Source: Platanthera guangdongensis (taxonomy: Eukaryota > Streptophyta > Magnoliopsida > Asparagales > Orchidaceae). From it: a stretch of DNA of 64,000 nt. The stretch spans positions 73,470,346 to 73,534,345 of the forward strand of contig CM077157.1 of assembly GCA_039583875.1 (NCBI GenBank). The letters run 5' to 3'. Below the pieces are notes generated by a model. The model saw nothing but the letters and a program-made list of their open reading frames with translations. It did not search any database and was not told the origin of the DNA. A program made the translations under genes and the position numbers. Shown in pieces: positions 44,102 to 55,530 of the stretch; position 1 is the first letter of the stretch; each line of letters opens with the position of its first letter.

Positions 44102-46218
44102 TTAGTTGTTTTTGACCCAGGTTACCTTGGGTACTTTATATTATTGATAAGAAAAGCTTGATACTACTGAAAATTCATGTTGAGATTTATACCCTAAGGG
44201 GTGATATCTTGCTGGAGGAATTATCCAATCAGCAAGTGGATTTAAAGGTTTCCTAGTTTGATTAGAGTTGCTGTTATATTTATGACTTTTATTAAGTCTA
44301 TCTGGGTTCGACGAAAAGTTGTAAGTTCGTCGACCAGAGTTCGATGAAGTGGGATGAGATCGTCGATCTCTGCTCAGAGAATGAACATATTCATTTTCTG
44401 TGTCCCAAGTTCATCTATCTCCGCTCGACGAACCATACACAGTTCGTCGATCGCAGTAAGACGAATTGATATAGCTAATATTGGAATTCATAGATCGTCG
44501 ATCAGGGTTCGACGAACTAGCCACATTTCGTCGACCTGAGTTCCATGAAATCTGTTGAACTTTGTTTTTACTAAAGATTTTCTGGTTTCTATTATTTTGA
44601 TTTTTAATGTTAGGTAATTCTTCTGTGGTTTGTTTGTTATTAATTACCTCTTTACCTTTGGCTGAAACAAATCTAATGGGAGTTGATAATATATTCTTCT
44701 TAAGTATGGGGGTAAGCTTGATGATGCACCCAAGCCCAGTTTGTCATTCACTCTGGCCTTGACTGTACTTGTAATGTCCATCAGCTTAAGGCTTCTCCCA
44801 TTAAGAGATTCCTCAAGTTGCTTAGCCTCACATAGCCGTGTTTTGAAAGAGATAATTTGTTCATTGGCTAGTGTCAGTTCCTCTTTTAACATAGTGTTTT
44901 CAGAAATTAGATTTTCTTGATTAGATAGTTTTTCCCTAAGTGTTTTAATTTCCTTTTCAGAATTGATTAGGTCAATACACATAGTTTTAAACTCGGTTTT
45001 GAAACTATCAGAACTATAATCAAAAGATGAAAGTACCTGATCAGCTTCTGATTCTGAAGCTTTTTCATTGTCATATTCTTCTTCATCATCTGATTGACTT
45101 CTAGAGGCATTGATGGCCATAAGGCAGACTTCCTTGGCCCTTGCCTCTTCTTCCTTTTCACTGGAACTGGAAGATGTGGATTCATCTTCAGTGTCACTCC
45201 AGTTTTCAGCTACAAAACCCTTCTCCTTCTTTTTGTATTTGCTGGAGGAAGGCCTTGAGCTTTGCTATCTTTTGGAGTCCTTCTCTCTTCTTCTTTCTTT
45301 CTTTTGATTCTCTAGACACTCTGAGATAAATTGTCCAGGTTTCCTGCACCCAAAACATACTACTTCTTTAGTAGGTGTTTTATCATACCTTGGCTAATCA
45401 TCCTGCCTATATGATTTTCTTCTGAAGTCCTTTCTTGCCATTTTGTAAAATATCTTGGCTAGGACACTCATCAATTCTTCATTTACTATTGAAGCTTTAG
45501 TCTCTTCAGCAGCCTTGACTGCCAAGTTGTGCTCCTTCCTTGCTGGTGGAGGAGTCCTTTGTTCAGCTGCTTCTCTAGGCTTTATTAGTTGCTCATAGGA
45601 CTTGAGCTTTCCCAATAGTGATTCTGTGGAAATCCCATTTAAGCTCATGGCCTCCTTGATTGTCCACATCCTTGAATCCCATGAGCTTGGAAAGCACATG
45701 AGGATTTTATCATTTACCTCAGTAAGGGTGATGTCCTTATCCAAGGTCTTTAGCTCATTGATTATTGAGCTCAGTCTGTTGTACATGTCAGCAACAGATT
45801 CTGACTCATCCTTCTTGAAGTTCTCATACAAGGATATGAGATTTGATCTTCTGTCTTTTCTCTCATCAGCAGAGCCAGCCACCATTTGGTTGAGAGAGTC
45901 CCAAATGGCCTTGGCTGAAGTGCATTCAGCCACTTTTTGGAATATATCATCAGACATTTTTTGGGCCAGAATGTTCAAGGATTTAGCTTCAGCAACTTTT
46001 GCTTTCTTCTGAGCATCAGTCCACTCAGGTGGTGGAACTGCATGATTGCTGGAAGTTGCTGTAGATGCAGATGGTTGAGGAGGACCTGTCAAGATAGAAT
46101 TGTAGATGTCCTCATCAAAAGAATTCATATAAAGTTTTATTCTTGCCTTCCAGATGGCAAACTTATTTAAGTTGCACACTGGGGGTCTGGTGCTTGCATA
46201 ATCTTTGTTCTGTGTCAT
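44102..46218 (-). pseudogene. gag: SIRE2 gag
   Basis: ATG at 46218 (MTQNKDYAST). One frame covers 45394-46218 (capsid, NLNKFAIWKARIKLYMNS), a stop, the knuckle CFGCRKPGQFISEC at 45316-45357, another stop, and 44644-45120 (acidic start and coiled coil). The knuckle has Gln in place of the metal-binding His, so it probably does not bind zinc. The linker 44300-44550 is damaged but has the same TCGTCGA-N7-TCGACGA units as SIRE1. Confidence 0.83.
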
Positions 46219-46305
46219 GCTGTTTATATAATCCTAAGGAAAATAAAAGATCAGATCTAACACAGGATCTTTTGGTTCAAGGGTTAACTTGTACAACCAA
46301 AGGAA

Positions 46306-46320
46306 CCTGCTCTGATACCA
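46306..46320 (-). other. SIRE2 primer binding site, initiator tRNA-Met
   Basis: The minus strand reads TGGTATCAGAGCAGG, two bases inside the LTR; an exact match to the common initiator-Met primer site. Confidence 0.88.
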
Positions 46321-46322
46321 AT

Positions 46323-47988
46323 TGAAAGTGATGGTTATATCTGATATACTCTAGAGGGGTGGGGGGGGGGGGGGGGGGGTGGGGGTGGGTGAATAGAGTA
46401 TCTTTAAAACTTTAAAGCTTTTTGCTGTTAATTAAAACTTCAAAGTATAACATCTATTTGATACCAATATTTACTGTAAGTTAAAGTTCAAACTAAGATA
46501 ACCTAATCTACCACAGGTACAACAAGACTAAATTAACTAACATATGCACAACAAACCTAACTAGCACAGGCATAACAAGAACAAAATAAAAAGATGGCAA
46601 CCAGACAACATAAGAATTTTTATAGTGGTTCCCCAACCTGGGTACATCCACTCTTCTACCACCATGGTAGGAATCCACTGAGGTTTTTGATCAGGTGACT
46701 GCCACCAATGAGATTTTGATCTGGTGCTCAAAAAAACCAATCCCAAGTCTTTTGATTAGGTGACTTGCAACCAAGGAATAACTTTTGAAGGGAGTTAAAG
46801 AACCCTTTGTACAGTGAGGGGATGAGAGAGTGATGGTCTCTTCTCTTTCTCAAATACAACTGAGAAGACTTAGTGGATCTTTGATGTTAACAAAGCTCCC
46901 CCTGAGTTACAGAATTTTTCAGGAAGATTGAGCTTTGCTTCAGGGTGAGTAGGTCTTCAATCTTTTAGCCTTAACCAGAGTAGATCCAGGAACTTCTAGA
47001 CTGAAAAGGCTTTGTTGTCCTTGAAGAATCCTGGAATGAAGAATGAAGAAGACTCTTGATTTGTATGGATCTTCTTCTTCTTCTTCAATATCTTGAATTA
47101 ATTTTTCTGGGTTGGGCTTCTTGTTTCTTGACTATATATCTGTGTTATTGCTTGCTGTCTTTTTTCTATCTTCTCCAAAAAGGAGGAAGAAACCCCTTTT
47201 ATATTTTCTATAAAATTTTCTTTTGAATTTTTGAATTCCTTCCTTCATTGATTGCAGACGGCCTTGAGAAAGTCTGCATTAATTGATTTCCCCAACTGTC
47301 CCATTGAAAATTGGCAAGTAATTATCCCGATGAATGCCATAATCAATGCTTCTTCTAACGGTAATATTCAAAGAATATTAAGCATTGATTATTCAGGAAT
47401 TACTGCAATAAAATAAGGAGAAGAGGAGGGAAAAAAATCTAAGTCTGGATCTGCACAAAAATCATCGAGAAAAGAATAGAATTCGTTGACCTGGGTTCAG
47501 AGTTCGTCGACCTGAGAAGTCATGTTCGTCGACCAGATAATTATTATTCGTCGTCCTGAGATACAAGATCGTTGACCTGAGAACTGCTGACTGCTACTTG
47601 ATAAAACTTGTAAATACTGTGGTCTAAGTTCGTTGAGCTGAGAACATGAATTCGTCGACTGGAGTTCAGTGAAATGATTCTGGACTTAGAATGTTGAAGT
47701 AGAGTATCCAGAAATGGTCGAATTGAGAATCAAGTTCGTTGAGCTCAGCTCAGAGAATTGTCTCTTAGTTTGTCGAGCTGAGTTCGACGAACGTCGAACT
47801 CATTTCCTGAGTCTTTGAAATTTTTCTAAATCTTGAGTCCACTGCAGTCTGCTGACGGCTGGTCCAAGTAATGTTGACTTGAAGGACATGGCCTAAACTC
47901 TAGGACACAAACATGACCCTGGCTATACATGTTGGGTCAAACACCCTAGTTTAATGAACCTAGCCCAAATCCAACTAGGGTTCCAACA
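46323..47988 (-). repeat. SIRE2 5' LTR, 1666 bp
   Basis: Plus-strand TGAAAGTGATGG...GGTTCCAACA. Same family as the SIRE1 LTR by its ends and the ATACTCTA-G run-AATAGAGTAT element, but diverged in the middle. Hairpin-motif units at 47460-47800. The outer end at 47988 joins a plus-strand copia gag. No second LTR, so the duplication cannot be tested. Confidence 0.85.
46356..46390. repeat. G-rich tract of 35 bases, including 19 consecutive G
   Basis: Interrupted only by single T or GTG. The same site in the SIRE1 LTRs has five to six G. Could form a G-quadruplex; length may be affected by sequencing error. Confidence 0.85.
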
Positions 47989-49485
47989 AAGTCATCCAAG
48001 GATGACAGGTATGCCCCTAAAACTAGTAAACAGATTTCTTCTAATGTCATCTGTTATTGTTGCAACAAGGCTCGGCATGCCATTGCTGACTGCCCAATAA
48101 AAATAAAGGAAGAAGATGAGAAGAAGAAGAAAAAAACATCACCATCACCACAAGGTCAAGAAGAAGGAGAAGTCCTTTGTGGTTAAGGAGGAGAGAAGCT
48201 GGATAGATTCTTAATCCACAGAATCTGAAGATGAAGAGGAAGAAGCCTATATAGGGCTTATATCTATTGTTGCAAATCCAAGAGAAGAGGAGGAATATCC
48301 TATTTCCAGGATAGGAATCAGGGCCCCTCTGTCACACTCAGACAGTGACAATTACGATGATGAAGAAGACTATGGATGTCATGGTTTGATGGAAATGACT
48401 GAAGAAGAAAGAAGTCAGCCAGATTCAGAATCAATCAAAGTACAACCTATTTTCAATTCTGCATCATCCTCTGACTATGAGACCAGTCCAGATACTGGTG
48501 CATCTTAATCATATGATAAAGATTGCTCAGAATCTGAGACTGATGTCAATTAATTGATTGAAAAGTATGGACTACTCCTAGATGCTCTAAAGAAGAGCAG
48601 AATTCTTGCCAAAAGGCAAGCCAAGGAGATAAAAGTCCTAATGCCTTATAAAACTCTTTATACCAATAAATCTATTGAATTCTATAAGAAAATTCATGAG
48701 GCGCCTGAACTCAAGAAGAATCTTAAGTGTCAGTCTTTGCTTCTAGAAGAGAAGAAAAAACATATTAGATATCTGGAGCAAAAGTGCACAGAGAGATTGA
48801 GGATTGTGATTAACCCTTCTCAATCACAGGGTCAGTTGCCAAAAGTTGCAACTTGCCCAATCCCTAAGAAGCTTGGTATTAATCACATCAATCATCATTT
48901 CAAATCTGAATTCCCTGATAAGAGGACAGTGTTTCAAAAGGCAAATTCACCTTCTAAAACTGTCAAGTTTGCACCATTCCAGAAGGATCAATCAAATGTG
49001 TGCTCCACCAGTGGGGTGAAGGCATATGATCCAAGAAAGAGTGATACTGTCCACTCTAGATACAAAGTTCAGGAGAAGTTCTTTAGATTTGGATCCAAAT
49101 ATCCTTTATCTAAGGAAATGAGTGAGTCCACTAGATGGCATGCTCCAAAAATACATCAGGCCCATACTGGACCAGCTATATTTAGTCTCTCAGCACCTTC
49201 ACTCAGGAAAAAGGGGGCAGCATCATGCAATGCTCATCCAACAAAGTTTGGTGTTGCTCACATCTCTCATGGACACAATTCTGTGGTGGCCTAAAGAGAA
49301 GATACAACATTCATAAATGTTGGGGCTATGGGAAAGTGGGTCACTTTGCCATTGACTGTTGGCATAACCTTAATGTGACTAATAGACAGAAGGGTGCTCA
49401 GCCCAGGCAGAGTGTTGGGCAAAAGTTTTATGATGCTAACAAGAACCTAGGACCCAATTATTATTGGGTGCCTATGGGTAAATGA
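47989..49485 (+). pseudogene. gag: SIRE3 gag, C-terminal part
   Basis: Starts abruptly at the SIRE2 insertion with a knuckle CYCCNKARHAIADC (48052-48093), followed by Lys-rich and Asp/Glu-rich stretches in several frames with stops. Frame 48554-49294 has a coiled coil (EKKKHIRYLEQKC) and a basic part. A second knuckle-like motif, CWGYGKVGHFAIDC (49318-49359), has Tyr for the second Cys. The order knuckle, acidic part, coiled coil, second knuckle, protease is typical of SIRE-type copia gag. The capsid part is missing. Confidence 0.75.
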
Positions 49486-50136
49486 ATTTTGTTTTGCAGG
49501 ATTGTCCAAGTACCTGCCCAATTAAGACTTGGTATTTGGACAATGGGTATTCCAGGCAAATGTATGGGATAGGATAGTTGCTCTAGGAATATACTCCAGG
49601 AAAAGCAACAAATTAAGGTTGAGGCTATCAAGAATGTAATCCTCAAAAGCTAGAGGAAGCAAGCCTCACAGTATGTCTCACTCTCCTATATAGAGATTAA
49701 GTTTGCTAATTGATTAGTTATGTTAGATGTGCTCAAGCTGAACTAAATCAAGCACACCAAATAGAAAATAGTGATTCAATTATCTACACTGTTAATTTTT
49801 GCAGGCTTTATTCTAAAATTAAAATAACTTATTAGCAAGCTTTAAGGTAAACCAATGCATAAATTGGAGTGCCAATAGAACTGGCTCATTAACATGTTAG
49901 GTCCCTTCTATTTAAAACTAGTAAATTTTTTATTAAGTCAAAAAGATTGTAAATCCAATCATTAAGGGAGTCAACATATTAAACATGTATTGAATATGTA
50001 GAAGAAACGCTGAGGGTAGAAAAATCAAAGCACTAAATCTCCTGTTTCATAACAGGAATCGTAACGCAACCCATTAAAATGAAATGAATAAGTTTTAGGA
50101 TAAAAAATGCTTAATTGATAATTGAACCCTTTTAGT
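49486..50136 (+). other. protease relic and remains of deleted pol in SIRE3
   Basis: At about 49532-49570 a protease start remains as TWYLDNGYSRQMYG (family norm DSGCS.HM.G). Stops follow at once. From about 49700 I recognise nothing: no integrase, reverse transcriptase or RNase H. About 3 to 4 kb of pol is missing relative to SIRE1. Confidence 0.6.
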
Positions 50137-50146
50137 ATAAATAGGA
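50137..50146 (+). promoter_or_regulatory. TATA box upstream of the SIRE3 extra ORF
   Basis: TATAAATAGG, about 105 bases before the ATG at 50242. Suggests that the extra ORF can be transcribed apart from the LTR. Confidence 0.5.
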
Positions 50147-50241
50147 AGGCGACAAGAAATGAAAAGCCACTCCCCTCTTTAAAAGCCTTAACCCTAGCCG
50201 TCAAGACTGAAACCCTCTCAGTGTCTTGCCGCACTGGTTCA

Positions 50242-52600
50242 ATGGCGCCAAATGTCATCAAGGAGCTCTAGGAAGGATACGAAATTTTGAGGGATGGATT
50301 CAGTCATGCCTCTCCAGAGATTAAAGCAGTGATAATGATGATTGAAATCACAGGCCTGGAGTACACCCTGTCTGAACCCTCCAACATTCTTAAAAAGGAG
50401 TTAGTAGAATTCTTCTCGAACATTAAAGTGTCCTCTCAAAACTCTCTTAAGTCTAAGATTGAAGATATCAAAATTAAGATAAACCCTAAGTGACTAGGAA
50501 AGGCCCTTCATATACCATCCATCAACCCTAGCGAGGAAGAAGAGCTAGCCGACACGGACAGAGACAGTGCTCTTAGATGGTGTGGATATAATGAGGCCAA
50601 ATTCGGGTCTCTTAAATGGAAATTCTTCAATCAGAGAGGCAAACAGCTAGTAGATATTGTAGGGAAAGCCCTTATATACAAACCTGGATCACATGACACT
50701 ATCTCCAGGTCTATATTTGATGTCATGACGAGAATTATCCTGAATATAAAGACCTCAAGGTCTTCTCTCATCTATTAGAGATTAGTAGACTGTATACCCT
50801 CTCCAAACATGGGAAGAATTCTTTCCTTATACTTAGTGAACACTTATCCTGATACTTTCAAGCAGCTATATGGGGTGAAGATTCACTACCTAGAAAGAAT
50901 GGACATAAAGACTTTGGATAGATTCACTAGGGTCCTACCAATGAGCCAACCTTCAGGAATAAAGGACTCCTCTAAGGGTAAAAGGAAGAAACCTACTGGG
51001 GAAGAAAGAACTACCAGCCATGAACCAGAGCTTGGATAATCCTCTTCAGCTGATATTCGTCTGTGGGTTGACTTATCACTCAATCAATCCTCTGCAAACA
51101 TTCAGCTCCAGGACACTGTTGTGCATATTGATAAAATCAAAGGCAGCCCTAGATCAGGACAAGTGTCAAAGATTAGCAATGTGAAAGAAGTTGCTCCAGA
51201 AGATGAGGCAGATATGGCAAATACTGATGATGTAGCTGCAATTTATGATATGCCTACTACAGATGATAACCATGAGCCTACAGAATCATTAGATACTTAT
51301 CTTGATAGGTCAAGCCAAGAGAAGGATGCTCAGTCTGAGGGGGAGCATGATCAGATGGATTTGACAAACTTGGATCAAGTTGTCAACAGAATAGTTGAGT
51401 CTGCACCCACTATAGGTAATACCCATAACCTCTTAATCAGTAGTGTTAATACAGCTTTAGCTAATGAAATGTTTCCTCCTATAGGTGTTGTAGTTTAGGG
51501 GGAGCCTTCTCAGATCCATGCATAGAATGTTGTACCTCCTCCTATGAGCCATACTTCATCTACCCCCATCTGCAATGAGGCATTTCTAAACCAAATCAAA
51601 GCACTATTGGATGCTCAGACCACAACCCTCAAGGAGTGTGTTGATAAATCAGTTGCCAAACTGACGGATGACTTGACAACCAAAGTCAATGAAAATAAAT
51701 AAGAAATCTCTCACTTAAACAAACATGTCACTACCTGGTTTGATTGGACTGGAACTGCTGGCATCAAACTGACCACCCTCATACAATCCTTGGACACAAG
51801 CCAAAAACTCTCTACAGCTAACATAGATATGTTAAGAATTATGTAAGTGTAACTGATGAGGTGATCAAGGGTGCAGCAGATCATGTTAATCAACATATCG
51901 CCAATATTGCCTTCCAATCTACGAAGGAGGAAATACTTATGAAAGATGAGCTACTTGCTATCAATGAAAGAATATTCAACTCTATATCAAGCAAAAATGA
52001 AGCCAACACCACCTTAATGCAAAATACTATCTCTGAAGAAGGCAGAAAGGAGGAGAGCAACCATGATAAGGCAGTAACACTCATTGAAAATCAAGCCTTC
52101 AATGTAATTCAAGATACCAGGGTGGCACTACACCTGCCGCTCATGGATAGAAAGAGGCCAGAGGACCTAGACTTCCAAGCACAAGCTAGAATTACACAGC
52201 ATGCATAGCTTGATACTAGAAGAAAGAGCGAAGGAACTCAAATGGCTGAAGAGTTCATGTCAAAGAGGAGAGCTAAGAACAAAGATGAACTAGACTATGA
52301 ACAGCTAAGTGATGCCTATGAATCCATCATTATCAATGCTTGGGTAAGCCATGGACAAATATTAAAGAATTTTGATAGTGTATATTCTTCTAAGGAATGG
52401 ATAAAGCATCTGGAAAGAAATTCCCTAATGGAAAGAGTATTCAAGGAGAATCTGGTAAGGAAGAGCAAACCCAAGAAAATGCCTCCCAGATATATTCCAA
52501 AGCCATTCCTTTACTTCAAGTGGCAGAAGAACAAGCTGAAAACTTGAAGAAGACTGCTGCAACCAAGGATACTAGTGCAAGTTCGTCAAAGAATAGCTGA
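50242..52600 (+). pseudogene. SIRE3 extra ORF, relative of the SIRE1 extra ORF
   Basis: ATG at 50242 with a TAG nine codons on, then interrupted frames to 52600. GKQLVDIVGKALIYKPGSHD followed by TISR (near 50640-50710) matches the SIRE1 motif VVGKVLLAKHSAHDTISR, so it is the same protein family. A second conserved piece is LERMDIKTLDRFTRVLPM (50906-50960). The C-terminal half is acidic then mixed, with no RG-rich tail. Sense orientation, between the lost pol and the 3' LTR, as in SIRE1. Not functional. Confidence 0.7.
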
Positions 52601-53110
52601 TAAAAGACTGCTTGACTTAAGCTTATTTAAAAATTGTCAAACCTATGTTTTGTAATGAATATCAACAGTGTAAAAGCTTCAAATCTCTATCAAGGAAATG
52701 AATATGTTTTGGCCCTGACTACATTGATGTGACAAATGTGCATGAAACTTTCACTTATATGTGTTTCATAAATATGTTATTCCTTGACAGATATCTTATA
52801 ATCACAAACTTTATCTACTATAGTTTGACTAAGATATCTAAATTAGTTAATGATTAGGTTCAACTTGATCATAATGTTTACCTGGTTAATGATTAATAAA
52901 AGCTTTTGTTGTTAATCATACTATCACATTGTCAATGATTGATAATTCACCTGTACCATTGATATTTCAATCATAGTGCTAAGCCATCTCATCTAGGGGG
53001 AGTTATCCTGTACTGGGCTGGTTAGTTGTCATGATAATGTTTCATTAGACCTATCATGATATTTCTTGTGTTAATGTACCTTAGCATGGATGTGTGTTCT
53101 GCCTTCTTCA
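52601..53110 (+). other. 3' untranslated region of SIRE3
   Basis: AT-rich, no frame. Contains a purine block AGGGGGAG near 52998 and leads to the polypurine tract. Confidence 0.5.
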
Positions 53111-53123
53111 AATAGGGGGAGAT
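53111..53123 (+). other. SIRE3 polypurine tract
   Basis: AATAGGGGGAGAT directly before the LTR start TGTTGGG; identical in core to the SIRE1 tract on the opposite strand. Confidence 0.8.
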
Positions 53124-55530
53124 TGTTGGGAATTGTGCCTTACAATGTTCCTCAGGATTTAAAGAGGCATCACCAATCATGCTAAGGGGCAAAATGTTTT
53201 TGATGGGTGCTCTAGTTCATGCATGCAGGTAGTCCATGTTTCGATAGGGGAAGAAAATGTGTTTGGTGGTAAACTCAAAATTCGTCGAGCTCAGCCTGAA
53301 GTTCGTCGAACTCAGTTTGTAATTCGTCGAACTGATCGTCGAGCTCTGCTCAACAGTTGTCATGCTGAAGCCAGAAAAATTGACTAAGGCAAAAAGCGCT
53401 GAGACCGCTGAGAAAATCAGAGTTTATCGAGCTCAGCCCACAGATCGTCGAACGCAGGTAAAGCCAGAAAAACTGACTAAGGCAAAAAGCACTGAGATAG
53501 CTGAGATAGTTGAGAAGAAGGCTTTGAGACTGCTGAGACAGCTGAGACAACTGAGAAGAATATGTCAGCTTAACCACTGAGACAAAACTAGCTGGATATC
53601 TCTAAGTCCAGAAGTATTGAGTGAAGCAGGTATACTCAACGCTTCTAATGAAGAAGGAAGTGCAGAGACAAAACTAGCTGGATTTCTCTAAGTCCAGAAG
53701 CATTGAGTGAAGTGGTTCACTCAACGCTTCTAATGAAGAAGGAAGCACAGAGACAAAACTAGGTAGATTTCTCTAAGTCCAGAAGCATTGAGTGAAGCAG
53801 GTTCACTCAGCGCTTCTAATGAAGAATGAAGCGCTAAGACAATTAAGAGAAAAACAGCTGAGACAGAAGATAGTCTCAGCTGTGAAGAAAAAACCACTGA
53901 GACTACTATGAAGATACTGCTGAGATAGAAACTTGTCTCAGCTGATAAGAAAAACCATTGAGATAAAGGCCTATCACAGCTATTAAGAAGAAACTGCTAA
54001 GACCGCTGAGACAGAACCGTTGAGACAAATCCAAAGAAAATTCACAAGTCCAGAAGCACTGAAAGCCAAGACAAATGGTATTGAGTGACTTAACATCACC
54101 CAACGCTTTATGAATTTCTGAAATATTTTCTAAGTCCAGATGGTGATGACCATTGCTGACGTCATCAAAGTCTACTTACATGTAGCCATTGTAAGAAAGC
54201 AGTAGTGGTACCGAAAGCTACTTTGTCCTTTTCTGAAGAAGGTGGAGCTGACCAATCCTTAGATGGGACCACATACAAGTGTGTCGTTGTTTCAAATCAA
54301 CACATATAAAAAGATAAAACAAAAGGGATTAGGGCGACAAACAACGAATGAACGAGATCAAATGAAAAAAGGAACAAATGCAAAAAAATACAGAAAGGCA
54401 GCTGGACATCTTCTTCTCCACCAAGCTTGAAAGCTAAAGTCTAGCAGAGGTAGCTGCAAAGGCAAAGGAAGTTTGCTGAAGCTCTTCAAGCTTAGCAAGA
54501 CAGTTTTTTCTAGAACAGAGGAGCTGATTCATCCATTCAGCATGCTGGTGGCTGCTCATCTGTGCAGCAGAAAAGAGTTAGCTGTAGAAGGGGACTATTT
54601 CCTTCTACAGGAATTGTGCTGGACTGATATTTACTCAGTCTTGTAAGGTAGACTTAGAGATTTATCTCTGAGTCAGTTGTTTCTTTTTCTTAAGTTATTC
54701 TGTACTCTCTTCTTGTAGGATTCAGTTTATCTGAATCTAAGTGTTTTGCACTTTGTACCGGAGGTAGATGACTAATTAAGTCACTAAGGTAGGTGCCCTG
54801 TTGGGGTACTAAGGTAGGATCCAAGTGTGGAGCTGAGCTATAGGGCTTAATTTCCTGATATAGGAGAGTGTTGATCTCTCAGGTAGGATCCAAGTGTGTA
54901 TCTAAGGTAGGACTGTCCTCCCAGACTGAGTGTAGGGCCTTGTGCCTGAGGTAGGTGACTGGAGAGTCACTGAGCTGTAGGTGATAAGTGTGTCACTGAG
55001 TTGCAGGCCTTGGATGAGCCTGAGCTGTTGGTACCTAGTTGGGGTAATAAGTCGTAGGAGTTCTGCAACACTCTGAGAGTAGGGCTCTGTGCCAGAAGTT
55101 GTAGGGCTGAAGAGCCTGAGTTGTAGGCCTTAGAAATAAGGCTGAGGTAGGTGATCAGCGGATCACTGAGCTGTAGGATTCCTGCAGGGCTCTGAGGTAG
55201 GAACCCTTGTGGTTCCGAGTTTGGATTCTATGAAGAATCTGTGTAATAGGCTTAGGGTCTAAGGTGTAAGATCTGAGGAGCATATTGGTGGAGTTTGTGC
55301 CGAGTCCAACAAATCAGTTGGATAGGTGGGAGGGAAAGTCGATGTATCCATTTGGGAAACCACTATAAATCTTTGTGTTTGTTGTGTGATTGTTTTCTGA
55401 TTTATTGCAGGTGCTAAGGACAAGCTCTAGATAGTATAAGTTAAAAATCAGCAAAAGAACTAGTAAAACCTCAAACACCGATTCACCCCCCCTCTAGGTG
55501 ATTAGCTAACCTTTAGTAAAATAACTTTCA
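53124..55530 (+). repeat. SIRE3 3' LTR, 2407 bp
   Basis: TGTTGGGAATT...ATAACTTTCA. The SIRE-type end is preceded by ATTCACCCCCCCTCTAGG, matching the G-rich element of SIRE1 and SIRE2 on the other strand. Longer than the other SIRE LTRs because of internal repeats (53390-54020 and 54750-55280). A few TCGTCGA units at 53280-53455. Confidence 0.85.
53581..53840. repeat. tandem repeat of about 85 bp, three copies
   Basis: GACAAAACTAG recurs at 53581, 53667 and 53752, each followed by AAGTCCAGAAG and ATTGAGTGAAG. Surrounded by many GCTGAGACA words (53395-54020). Confidence 0.85.

Noticed and set aside
48554..49294. Possible host coiled-coil gene
   Set aside because: Zinc knuckles on both sides and a protease relic downstream make it the end of a copia gag.
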